Source: Cricetulus griseus (Eukaryota; Chordata; Mammalia; Rodentia; Cricetidae). Taken from it: a stretch of DNA of 64,000 bases. Below are positions 54,190 through 64,000 of this stretch, piece by piece. Made by a program: the position numbers and the translations under genes. Below the pieces are notes generated by a model. It had not been told where the DNA came from. It was given only the letters and a program-made list of their open reading frames with translations, and ran no database searches. The stretch lies in NCBI RefSeq assembly GCF_003668045.3, contig NC_048596.1, positions 123,630,621 to 123,694,620 on the forward strand. The letters run 5' to 3'. Each line of letters begins with the position of its first letter. Positions within the stretch are counted from its first letter, which is position 1.

Positions 54190-54342
54190 TGTTTTTTCAA
54201 GACAGGGTTTCTCTGTGTACCTTTGGAGCCTATCCTGGCACTCACTCTGGAGACCAGGCTGGCCTCGAACTCACAGAGATCTGCCTGCTTCTGCCTCCTG
54301 AGTGCTGGGATTAAAGGCGTGAGCCACCACCTCCTGACTTGA
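54190..54342 (-). mobile_element. B1 SINE
   Basis: Reverse, well preserved: TTTTCAAGACAGGGTTTCTC to GTGAGCCACCACCTCC. Confidence 0.85.
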
Positions 54343-54344
54343 TA

Positions 54345-54690
54345 AGATTTTAAAAATTTTATGTGTTTGAGTGTTTTGCCTGCATGGTGTAATATATGTA
54401 TCACATGTGTCCCTGGTGCCTGGGGAAGTAAGAAGGCACTGGATTCTTTTGAACTAGAGTTATAGCTTTGGAGCCTATCCTGGCACTCGCTCTGGAGACC
54501 AGGCTGGCCTCAAACTCACAGCGATCCACCTGTCTCTGCCTCCAGAGTGCTGGGATTAAAGGCATGCGACACCAACACCCGGCGTTGAACTAGAGTTATA
54601 AAGAGCCCCATGTGGGTTCAAGAGTTGAACTTAGGTTTTCTGCACAAACACTAAGTGTTCTTAACCACTGAGTCATGTCTCCAGCTCCAC
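54345..54690 (-). mobile_element. B3 SINE split by a nested B1
   Basis: Reverse B3 (54345-54464 and 54601-54690) interrupted by the B1 at 54465-54584. Confidence 0.75.
54465..54584 (-). mobile_element. Nested 5'-less B1 with 16-bp target duplication
   Basis: TTGAACTAGAGTTATA occurs at 54449-54464 and 54585-54600. The copy lacks its A-rich tail and the sequence beside it. Confidence 0.85.
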
Positions 54691-54709
54691 ATGGCTGGTT
54701 TTTTGTTTG

Positions 54710-54848
54710 TTGTTTTTAGAGACAAGGTTTTTCTGTGTGTCAGCCCTGGCTGTTCTAGAACTAGCTTAATAGACCAAGCTAGCCTCAAACTCACAGAGAT
54801 CCTCCTGCCTCTCACTCCCAAGTGCTGAGATTAAAGGCGTGTACCAAG
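54710..54848 (-). mobile_element. B1 SINE
   Basis: Reverse; 'agagacaaggtttttctgtg' to 'ggcgtgtacca'. Confidence 0.75.
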
Positions 54849-54854
54849 GGTGTT

Positions 54855-55010
54855 CTTAAAACAGCAGTAACCCCAGTTCCAGGGAATCTAAAGCCCTCTT
54901 CTGATCTTCATGAGTACCAGGCACACATATCATGCAGATACATATATGCAGACAAAACACTAACACACATAAAATCAATCTTTACATAAAATAAAATTTA
55001 AACTTAAAAA
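54855..55010 (+). repeat. B3 SINE 3' part
   Basis: 'accccagttccagggaatctaaagcc' to 'cacataaaatcaatc'. Confidence 0.6.
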
Positions 55011-55496
55011 AGACCTTCCCAACTTCTTTGCCAACTCAATTTCCTTTGAGATCAGCTCAGTCACTTTGCATTCCCACTTTCACCTTTGCCCAATACACTC
55101 GGAGTTCTCTAACCAAACTGTAATCAATCATCATTTATGCTGATTGTTACTTTATACAGTAATCCATCTGGCAAATGCAAGCACTGGTCAAGGTTGAAGG
55201 ATTTAAATTTGTTTATGGCACTCCTCCCAGAATGTATGCTTTGCGAGTAGAAGACACTTCATAAATATATGCTGCTTGAATAGGCAAAAGGGCAAACTAA
55301 TTCTGAGTGCTCTTAAAAGTCCTCTGACTCATCTGGGTAACATACCTGTATGTTGAGTGTCATATTTACAATTTGAACTGAAAGCTTTTTTGTGGTTGTC
55401 AGTCTAACACATGCAGAGAAATCTAATTACCCCTGCCTTCTAGAATCCCACAAGTGAAGATTGATGGATTTAGCAAATAAAAACACAATGTACTGT

Positions 55497-55690
55497 GCTG
55501 AAGAGATCGCTCAGAGGTTAGGAGCACTTAATCTCCTCTAGAGGACCCAGGTTCAATACCCAGCACCTACAAGTCAGCTCATAACTGCCTGTAATTCCAG
55601 TCAGCCAGGGACTCCAGCGCCTCTTTTGACACCCTTGCATTCCTGAATACATATGATGTACATATAGACACACATACATCTTTTTAAAAA
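55497..55690 (+). mobile_element. B3-type SINE
   Basis: 'ctgaagagatcgctcagaggtt' to 'cacacatacatcttttt'. Confidence 0.75.
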
Positions 55691-55774
55691 CATGTGTTAC
55701 TCAGCTAAATTTGGATTTTAGGTAAACAAAACAAGCAGTTGTTTTTAGTAGGAGTGTATCTCAATTAGTAGTTG

Positions 55775-56155
55775 TGGCCGTTTGAATGAGAATATCCCCC
55801 ATAGGCTCAGTCAGATGTTTGAATGTTAAGTCCCTAGTTAGTGGCACTGATTGGGTAGGTTTAGGAGATTTGGCATTGCTGGAGGAAGTGTGTCACTCAG
55901 AACAGGCTTTGCGGTTTCAAAAGCCCGGAGACATCCCCAGTGCGCTCTCTGCTTCCTGCTTGCAGTTCAAGATCTGAGAGTTCTCATACTTTCAATTTCT
56001 AGTCCTAGCATCTATGTCTACCCCATAATCCCATGCCATCTCTGCCACTATGGACCTAACCTTCCGGAACCATGAGCCCCAAATAAACTCTGCCTTCTAT
56101 AAGTTGCCTTGGTTGTTGTATTTTATCACAGTCACAGAAAAGTAACCAATACACT
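55775..56155 (+). repeat. LTR-like repeat with AATAAA
   Basis: Rodent repeat running from GTTTGAATGAGAATATCCCC to an AATAAACTCTGCC signal and a TATTTTATCACAGTCACAG-type end. Solo; family not assigned. Confidence 0.5.
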
Positions 56156-56194
56156 AGTCATACTTTAAAACTTGCCCACTGTTTATCAGGAATT

Positions 56195-56745
56195 CAGTGT
56201 GTGTGTGGTAGCTGTTTCTCTGTTGCTATGATAGGATTCTCTGACAAAGAAACTTAAGGGAGAAGAGAGGTTGTTTGCTCATAGTTCAAGATACAGTCCT
56301 TTGAGGCAAGGAAGGCAAGCAGCCCGAGTTTGAAATACCTTGTTACAATGCATCAACATTCAAGCAAGTACCAATGGACACTTAAGGCCCAGCTAGCTTT
56401 CTCCTGGAGTTGGGTTCTCTCCTCCCATCTTTATTTCCATGGCTTCTGGAGATCTGATTCAGAGGACTCAGGTTATTAGGTCAGGTTAAAGTGCATTTAC
56501 CTGCAGAGTCACCCATCCGATAGGCCCATTTTCTACTTTTGAGGCAGCCAGGACCCAAGTTTAGGGAAGGGTGCCACCCTCTTTTCCCCTGGGTCTTCCC
56601 ACCCAGTTGATCTACTCAAGATCATCACTCACAAGCATGACTACAGGCTAACTAAAAGTCTACATAATTCCTCAAGAAGGTGCCTGGAGGACCTTCTTCT
56701 AGATTGCAGGTCCTACCTAGCTGAGGACACTAACCATCACAATAA
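56195..56745. repeat. Old interspersed repeat (LTR-like)
   Basis: Starts GTTGCTATGATAGGATTCTC and ends near CTAACCATCACAA. A related diverged piece lies at about 18280-18580. Class uncertain. Confidence 0.4.
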
Positions 56746-56904
56746 GCTAAATATTTTATTGGTGTCCTAGCAACACATGGACTTCCTGCGTTCACACTCA
56801 GTGAGTCTTCTTAGAATCTTCTGAACAATACCATTTATCACCTTTTTATTAAATATGGACAAGTCAAGTCACCTGACTGCATTTGCTAAATTTTGCTGTT
56901 TTAT

Positions 56905-57025
56905 ATTTTGAGACAGGGTCTCATTAGGTAGCCTTGACTAGACTGGCCACTATCTGGCCTTAAACTTGCAGAAATCTGCCTCTCTGCCTCCCAAATGCAG
57001 GGAGTATAGTCATTTGCCACCATGA
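56905..57025 (-). repeat. Diverged B1 SINE
   Basis: 'ttttgagacagggtctcattagg' to 'catttgccaccatg'. Confidence 0.6.
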
Positions 57026-57084
57026 GAAACAACTAAAAACTTTTAACATATATTTAAACATTTTGCTTCCTTAAAAAATTATTT

Positions 57085-57232
57085 CGCTGGTGTTGGTGGC
57101 TCATGCCTTTAATCCCAGCACTCAGGAGGCAGAGGCAGGCAGATCTCTGTGAGATCGAGGCCAGCCTGGTCTCCAGAGCGAGTGCCAGGACAGCCTCCAA
57201 AGCAATACAGAGAAACCCCATCTCAGAGAAAA
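57085..57232 (+). mobile_element. B1 SINE
   Basis: 'cgctggtgttggtggctcatgcc' to 'accccatctcagag'. Confidence 0.8.
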
Positions 57233-57239
57233 AAAATTC

Positions 57240-57289
57240 ATCAGGGTCTAGAAAGATGAGTCAGTGGTTAAGAGAACTTATTGAGAAAG

Positions 57290-57321
<32 letters not shown>

Positions 57322-57510
57322 AGAGAGAAAGAACTTATTGCAGAGGACCCAGGTTCAGTTCGCTCCTTTCACTCGGTAGCCTACAAATCCGTAGAACTAA
57401 TTTCGGGACATCCAACACATCTTCTGGCTTCTGTGGCCACCAGGCAGACACATGGTGTGCAGACATACATGCAAGCAAAATACTCATACACATAAAATAA
57501 AAATAAATCT
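57240..57510 (+). mobile_element. B3 SINE interrupted by (GA)n
   Basis: The head at 57247-57280 is repeated after the GA run (57287-57330): 'agagaacttattg' then 'aagaacttattgcag', so the run grew inside the SINE. Confidence 0.65.
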
Positions 57511-57514
57511 AAAG

Positions 57515-58700
57515 AATCATTATAGCTTAAAGAGAATTGGATTCTAATTTATAGTAATTTGATCTCCATTAGTAATTTGATTCACTTGTATATTGAATTT
57601 AGGAAGGAGGATTCTGGTGACTTTCCATCTGAATTCTGTGTCTGTCTTCTGTGTGTGTGTGTGCTCTTCCCCAGCCCTTTCTCTCCAGTCTGTTCTCCAG
57701 GAAAGTGAGGACTATTCTAGGCCATTAGGAACCATGCATAACTGTCTGTAATAGAAAAGAGCTCTCCAAAAGAAAGGTAGCAAGGACACTGGCCTGCCCA
57801 GACACCAGAACAGGCCCCGTTCAGCAGGCATCATCTGTCATCCCACATTACTCTCTCTGCAAGGAGACTGCAAACATTAGAAACACCATCTTGGCTGAGA
57901 AGCATCGTTTTCATTCTGTTCTTTAGCTGTGGTAATGGAACTCGAAGTTAGTAAGTACATAGAAGGCACCAGCTGCAAGGGCATATATTTTTGTTTCCAA
58001 GGCACAGTTATCATTCCCACTAAATCTTTTCCCCAAGGTGGTGGCACCTCTTCTGCACCACAACACCTTTTTTTTTTGTTCCACAGGACTTAATCTACCA
58101 GTGCTTCTAGAAGGATAATGTCCTTTCTTTAAAATCCAAATTGAAAATCCACAGGCTGCACATGCGGTATCTGTCTTAAGTAATGCAAAAACATTTCCTT
58201 AGTGTTGAGTATCACGCACAGCTCCCTGGCTCTGAAAAGAACAAAACATCCTTTATAAATTACTAGGTAAACATTGACGTTTCGGAGACTTTACAATCCT
58301 GACCAAAAGGCCGTATTGTAGGGGTTTAAATTGGAGGTGTAATGAGCCTTAAAAATGACTAAGAAGCATGGGGTGGGGGTGGGGGGATGGTCCAGCCTGA
58401 GATGGTAATTGACTTGCTATGGGCGTGATAAGGTAGGAACATCATTCCCAAGTGTGGTGAGAATCCACAGTGCCACCGAGGATGCTGGGTGAGGTTTGTA
58501 GGAGAGAATGCGTGTACCTCATCTTGGTGAAGAGATTAATTTTAGAGACTTGCAGGGCGGCAGAATATACCCCGCAGGTTTTCATTGCACCAGAGCAGCG
58601 TGTTTATTCCTTCAGATAAATAGGACTATTATGAATCACTCCTTAGCTTGTAAATCATAAAAGCTGCTAACTGGAAGGAAATTTCCTTGATAAGAAGCAG
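57515..58700. other. SINE-free stretch upstream of the small CpG island
   Basis: 1.2 kb without identifiable repeats; a G-rich run at 58371-58387. Confidence 0.45.
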
Positions 58701-58704
58701 GGTT

Positions 58705-58865
58705 AAGACGACTGAAGAAATGGCTCACAGGGTAAAGGTGATTGTTGCTAAGCCTGGTGACCTGAGTTCAATCCCCAGGACCTATATGGGTGAATGGCCT
58801 CCCTGCAAGGTTCTGTGACCTCCCCAAGCTCACCGTGGTACAAATGCCCTACCATCTAAAGAACT
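58705..58865 (+). repeat. B4/B2-like SINE
   Basis: 'gactgaagaaatggctcacagg' head, 'cctgagttcaatccccaggacc' B-box region. Confidence 0.55.
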
Positions 58866-59329
58866 TTTTTTTTTCCTTCTAAAACACAGAGCAAAAAGTC
58901 TCCTTTTATCGACTGTAAAAAGTGACCTACAAAGGGAGGTGCTTTCTGATCCCGCTTTCCTTCTTTACCGGGCATCTTATTTTTCTGTTAATTTTTAGTA
59001 TACTATAATCTGTCAATCATGTGTCAAAATGGATTTTTACTTGCATCAGAACCCTTCCATTTTTAAACCTGCTACACAGTCCTGACTTGATTCGTGGGTG
59101 CTTCTTTAGTTCCCTTCCTGAGTTCATTAGCCCACTTACAAACTTAAGACTACCCAGGGAATTTAATTTTGAATTGGATTTTATTTCCTCTGAGAACATA
59201 AACAAAATTCTCAGTCACAGAGGAAAAATAAGGTGGACTGTGCATCGCAAATCTGCTTCGCTGAAGGAGCATATCCTGGAGCCTTGAGCAAGACAGGTTC
59301 CTGCGCCTTTAAGAAAAACCTGAGGTAAT

Positions 59330-59490
59330 TTTCCGCCCTCGCCTGCCCCATCAGCCCCGCCCACGCAGCGGGCGACCGCGAGCGCGGCGGACTGCGGCTG
59401 CGCGGCACGGGGTGCGCCTCCGTTGCCTGGTTACCGCCAGCCCCCGCCGAAGCGCCAGGAATTCTCCTGTTTCCAAGATGGCCTCCAACG
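59330..59490. promoter_or_regulatory. Small CpG island with RFX X-box
   Basis: A short CpG-dense block with a GC box (GCCCCGCCC, 59354-59362), an X-box (59422-59434) and a CCAAGATGGCC YY1-type site (59473-59483). It looks like a promoter with a plus-strand transcript beginning just upstream of 59478. From the ATG at 59478 a frame is open for about 118 codons into a TG repeat; its first 30 or so codons could be exon sequence, unproven. Confidence 0.55.
59422..59434 (-). promoter_or_regulatory. RFX X-box
   Basis: On the minus strand GTAACC-A-GGCAAC fully fits GTNRCC-N(0-3)-RGYAAC. RFX sites of this form are typical of cilia-gene and some housekeeping promoters. Confidence 0.5.
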
Positions 59491-59743
59491 CCTCTTTGTG
59501 TGCGCCAAGAACAAAGCCAGTGGCACACCTTGAGCTCCGCAGAAAGAATTGTATGGCGGGCTCTGGAGTGTGGAATATCAGTGTTTACTATCTCGACGGT
59601 GTAGACACCTTTTCAGTTAAATGTTTTGGATGGGAGAGAATCCAGGGGCGTGCTCCAAGATGTGAGCTATGGTTTCTCAGCCTTACCAGGGCTGGGTTGT
59701 GCCCTCAAAACTGGTGCAACATTCCCATGTTTCTTTCGATAAA

Positions 59744-59745
<2 letters not shown>

Positions 59746-59812
<67 letters not shown>
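59746..59812. repeat. (TG)n microsatellite
   Basis: About 33 TG units, just downstream of the small CpG island. Confidence 0.95.
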
Positions 59813-59813
<1 letters not shown>

Positions 59814-60093
59814 GTTTTCATGTTAAGCTAGCTCAGAAGGAAATTCAAACTGAGCTGTGGAGATATGTAATTTACACGTTCACTCAAGGAAATGATGCAA
59901 CTCCCCTGTTAAAAATACCTGCTCGCTTTTCTCTTTAAAATTTAGTTTATGCCCAGATAGTATCTGATGGTGCTATGAAAATCATTGCTGGAGTGAACGT
60001 TCCATTAGGGACATGAGCTTTGCTGTGTAACTCAGGACTTTTTGCTTTGCTAGATAATACTGATTAACACCGACTCTTTAATGTCCCCTTTTA

Positions 60094-60336
60094 GGAGCCC
60101 ATGTTAGGCTACTTTGTTCTATCCTGCTCTCCCTCTGTATACTGCAAGCGCTCTGGGAATGTTTTGCAGATCTAGAAACGAGAGCAAGGAAATTATCACT
60201 GCCTAAAATGCCTCAGCTAGTAGATGGTGGAGCCTGCTTTTAAAAAACCCGCAGTCAGATGGAGCCTCTGTTAGGCTACTTTGTTCTATCAAGCCCTCCC
60301 TCTGCATACTGTGAGTGCGTTGGGAATATCAACGCA
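60094..60336 (+). repeat. Local direct duplication of about 75 bp
   Basis: 'gttaggctactttgttctatc' style sequence through 'gggaat' occurs at 60094-60169 and again at 60261-60336 with roughly ten differences. It is not a known SINE. Confidence 0.7.
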
Positions 60337-60773
60337 GCACTCTCATGGGAAAGTCTCTTAGGAGAGAGAATAGACTTTACACCTTTTTATTGGGTACCGG
60401 TGGCCAGAGCAGTTTTTATCTTTGAGCAGAAGGTCCAAACCTAGAAAACCTTGGTGGCAGGTGTTGGGAAAAAAAAAAAAAAAAGCAAAAACCAACTATA
60501 ATTACATAAAAACAATCGCCTGCCACACTCCATCCTCTTCATAAAGTAGAAGGGGGTGGGGAGCTTCAGTATTGAATAAACAAAGTTTCCAAGCAGCAGG
60601 TCCAAGAAGAGCAGCAAGTCCTGACAAGAGAGGTGTTTATAGCACAGTTTGTTGGCCACAAGTCACCCCAAATCCATCCAGTGATGGGTATCTGGTAATC
60701 TGTCACCTGTACCCATAAGAAACAAACAAACAAAATAATAAATTTATTCTTTGAAAATTTCATGTATGTATAC

Positions 60774-60788
<15 letters not shown>

Positions 60789-60835
<47 letters not shown>

Positions 60836-60968
60836 GTTTTGAGACAGGGATTCACTATGGAGCCCAAACTGTCCTGGAACTTGCTACAACTTGCTACATA
60901 GTCCAGACTGGCCTCCAAATCAAGATCCTCCTGCATCAGTCTCCTCAATGCTTGTATTAAAGGCATAC
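60789..60968 (-). repeat. (TG)n followed by B1 SINE
   Basis: TG run 60789-60832; reverse diverged B1 60836-60968. Confidence 0.75.
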
Positions 60969-61294
60969 ATTGTTATAGAGGTAATATGCCTTTCCAGTGA
61001 GACTCACTCTTAGAGTGAAATTAATAAAGGAAAAGTTCTTTAATAATAGTTCAAGTCCAGCTCTGGATAATACTCAGAGAGGAGCCAACCATGAATAGAA
61101 TACTTCTCTAACTTACATGATAGCTTTATGATTTCCACATAGACTGTCATCCTTAACTCTTTCCCATCCTGGCCCCAGCTTACTTACATTTTGAACTATT
61201 TAAACAGAGACCGGAGACTGCAAGTCTGGCCCTTTAGGCAGATGGTAGTGACACACAGCAAAGATATTGTCAGTTATTTTATTTTATTTTTGTT

Positions 61295-61440
61295 TTTTCA
61301 AGACAGGGTTTCTCTGTGGCTTTGGAGCCTGTCCTGAAACTCCCTCTGTAGACCATACTGGCCTTGAACTCACAGAGATCCACCTGCCTCTGCCTCCCGA
61401 GTGCTGGGACTAAAGACATGCACCACCATTGCTCGGCTTT
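61295..61440 (-). mobile_element. B1 SINE
   Basis: Reverse: TTTTTCAAGACAGGGTTTCTC to CACCACCATTGCTCGGC. Confidence 0.85.
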
Positions 61441-61986
61441 TGTCAGTTATTTAAAGTACATCAATGTTGTTCTTTTTCAAACAGTTACCCAGAGCCACCT
61501 TGCCTACCTGACAGAATTATGCGTGCCTCAAGAAGAGAACTGGGGACTCTATAGCAGGCCAGGACTTCTTTGGTTGTGACCCAGGGAAGTCCCTTGAGTT
61601 CCGGTTAGAGGCCTTTGATATGGAGAGGAACCTAAGGGCTGGCTGGTTGTAAATCAGGATTGTCTCCTTTGTTATGAGAATGGAGCCTAATGGCTGGGCA
61701 ATCCTAGTAAGTAAACATTTTTATCCTTGCATCCTAAATTTGGCTTAGTCTCTAACAGGCCTGGTTAGCTAACTACTTATTTTGGGGGTGTTTTGTAGGC
61801 AGTACTCCTTTAGCTTAATTCTTCCTGTGACTTAATTCTATGAAGTATATAAGATTAATTCTAGTACTTTAAGTTTCTTCTACATCATTAATTTGAGTTT
61901 CTTTTATATTAGCATTGCTATGCCCAGCTTCTACTTAACTCCTTTTGATAAATAGGTTATGGCTGCTCTTGTACCAACCATATGAC

Positions 61987-62145
61987 AGCTGGGCGTTGGT
62001 GGTGCACACCTTTAATCCCAGCACTCGGGAGGCAGAGGCAGGCGGATCTCTGTGAGTTCGAGGCCAGCCTGGTCTCCAGAGCAAGTGCCAGGATACAGCC
62101 AAAGCTACACAGAGAAACCCTGTCTTGAAACAAACAAACAAACAA
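61987..62145 (+). mobile_element. B1 SINE with target duplication
   Basis: GCTGGGCGTTGGTGGTGCACAC; 'accaaccatatgacag' on both sides (61974 and about 62164), so the insertion includes a C/A-rich tail. Confidence 0.85.
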
Positions 62146-62634
62146 ACAAACCCCAAACCCCAAAACCAACCATATGACAGCAGGTGTCAGGTATAGGAAT
62201 GTGGCGGCCTCTTTAGATAGGGCATGAAATTTCTACTTTGGCATAACCTCCACTGTTTCCTACTGTCACACAGTAGGACTAAACATTAGGTATCATTTAT
62301 ATTGGTTGCAGTCTGCACAAATACATTCCTTAGAAGCAATTTTTAATTACATTTGTTAAAATGCCATCATGCATGTGGAAGTGAGGATAACTTGTGAGTT
62401 GGTTCTCTCTTTCCACCTGGGGATCCTGGGGATCTAACTTGGGTCTTCAGGGTTGGCAATGGCTGTATTTGTCTTCTGAACCATCCCAATAGCCCAAGTC
62501 AAATGTATCTCAGTAGCAAGGGTGGGAATGGGGGGCAAAAAATAAAAATCTTTCAGGAATAATTGGAAGGTGTCCACTTCTGAAAATGAAGCTCTCTATC
62601 TGTTATCAAGAACATAAATTAAATCTACCCTCAT

Positions 62635-62641
62635 TGTGTGT

Positions 62642-62693
<52 letters not shown>
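62635..62693. repeat. (TG)n microsatellite
   Basis: About 29 TG units with one GAG interruption. Confidence 0.95.
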
Positions 62694-62696
<3 letters not shown>

Positions 62697-63227
62697 ATTT
62701 ATCTATTTTGGTCAGCTTTGCACACCAGCACTTGGGAGGCTGAGGCAGGAGGATTGCCCAGTGCCGCCCCCACCCCAGTTTACTTATTACAGTTATTTCC
62801 CTAGCTTTATATGTATTTTGACACTAGGGTAGATACTAAAAAGTTATCTGACAAAGAGAAGAGGGTAGAATGAAAAACAAGTTTAGCAAACAAGATTCCA
62901 AAGCAAACACTGTAACTCAGCTCATAAGGTTGAAGCAAGAAACACACCTCTCTCCCCAGGGTATTTCATCCTGGAGCTAATCACAAGTGACTGTGGCCAT
63001 CTTGGTTACTGCACATCCCACATTCTCATCTGGCAGCAGCTCTGTTAAAGGTGTTGCAATAATAGAACAAAGAAAATCATAAATCAAGGCACCTTTTAAG
63101 TACATTGGTTTGGAAACATCAGGTTACAGCTAAGCAGGGAAAACTCAGCTTCAGACTTCAGACACTATCTAAACACATTCTTAGCTTGGGGTTTGGTAGA
63201 AGCTACATTACAAATTGTTTTATCTCA

Positions 63228-63400
63228 GCAGGGCAGTGGTGGCCCTTGCCTATAATCCTAGTACTCAGGAGGCAGAGGCAGGAATCTTGAGTGGATCTCT
63301 TTAAGTTCAAGTTAAACCTGGTCTACAGAGTGAGATCCAAAACAGCCAGGGCTGTTACACAGAGAAACCCTTTCTCAAAAAACAATAAAAACAAAACAAA
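63228..63400 (+). mobile_element. B1 SINE
   Basis: 'gcagggcagtggtggcccttgcc' to 'ctttctcaaaaaac'. Confidence 0.75.
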
Positions 63401-63424
63401 GAAACAAAAAATTAGCAGCTTTCC

Positions 63425-63600
63425 CCCAAAGAGATGGCTCAGTGTTGAGGACTTGCTGCTACTCTTCCAAGGATGGGGTTCGGTTCCCAGCACCTGTGCT
63501 GTAACTCCTGCTCCTGCGGATCCAACTTCTTCTGGACCCACAGGCACCTGCACTCACATGTTCACCACCCACCACTCACCCCAACCAGCATGAAGACACT
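63425..63600 (+). repeat. Diverged B3-type SINE
   Basis: 'caaagagatggctcagtgttg' head and 'ctgctcctgcggatccaac' body. Confidence 0.55.
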
Positions 63601-64000
63601 CAGAAAACAGCAGCTTCCCTAGTGATGCTCTTGATCTTGGTCCGTTGCTTCTGTTTTGTTTTATTTGGCAGTGGGTGGTAGTTATTGCAGAAGATTCACA
63701 ACTAGTCAATGCTGCAGAATAAGGGACTAGTGAGTCTTAATTCTAAATGGGATGAGTTTACCAACCCGCTTGACCCTAGCTTTTCAAGGCTCAGGGAACA
63801 TCCATGGGAAGTGGGAAGGATGTTAAGAGCCAGTGAGTAGGCAGGGGTATGTAAATGCTGTGTTCTGAATGTGACATGATGTGACTTTTGCATTCATGGA
63901 CTTATAGCATTTATGCCTACCTGTCTGAGTTCAAGCCAGTCGGTATTCCAGCATAGACAGAGGGGGAACTTCTGAGGCCTCATTCCTAATTAGGAGCCAG

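Overview
The window is nuclear DNA of a muroid rodent, most likely a cricetid (hamster, vole or deer-mouse type). The evidence is the very dense B1, B2/B3 and B4-like SINEs, the long CA/TG, GA and GATA microsatellites, the rodent L1 3' ends and the ERV LTR types. No host protein-coding exon could be identified with confidence. Most of the window reads as intergenic or intronic DNA built from layered retroelement insertions.

The main feature is a full-length endogenous gammaretrovirus on the minus strand, 39620-48678 (9,059 bp), flanked by a 4-bp ATAT target duplication. By eye its two 520-bp LTRs are identical. It has a tRNA-Gln primer binding site, a consensus splice donor, and a leader with a 117/136-bp unit present three times, each unit carrying hairpin-forming palindromes. 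The gag, pro-pol and env frames are uninterrupted: Gag has 538 codons, an amber stop precedes an in-frame Pol of 1,196 codons, and Env has 678 codons and overlaps the end of pol. A polypurine tract abuts the 3' LTR. Key motifs are present in every domain (myristoylation start, PSAP and PPPY late motifs, CCHC knuckle, DTGA, YVDD, RNase H acidic residues, HHCC and DD35E, CWLC, furin-type site, CX6CC). It looks like a very recent germline insertion with full coding potential. U3 carries a perfect 3-nt-spaced GGTCA/TGACC palindrome.

Layout. 1-39600 is repeat-rich DNA. It includes a complete 2.1-kb non-autonomous class III-like LTR element (3552-5685, minus), two L1 insertions with target duplications (17537-17959 plus; 27385-28987 minus), a probable solo LTR near 15.45-15.9 kb, a probable minus-strand LTR near 24.48-25.03 kb, and many SINEs. 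The provirus fills 39.6-48.7 kb. About 0.6 kb beyond its 5' LTR is a CpG island (about 49.26-50.11 kb) with ETS-type, E-box, YY1-type and CTCF-type motifs, which looks like a housekeeping-type promoter. 50.1-64 kb returns to SINE- and microsatellite-rich sequence, with a second small CpG island at about 59.33-59.49 kb holding an RFX X-box and a YY1-type site.

How the parts relate: the provirus would be transcribed away from the CpG island, starting in its 5' LTR near 48.31 kb. Gag, Gag-Pol (by amber read-through) and spliced Env would come from that one promoter. Placement beside a CpG island fits the known integration preference of gammaretroviruses and puts U3 enhancer sequence within about 1 kb of a host promoter.
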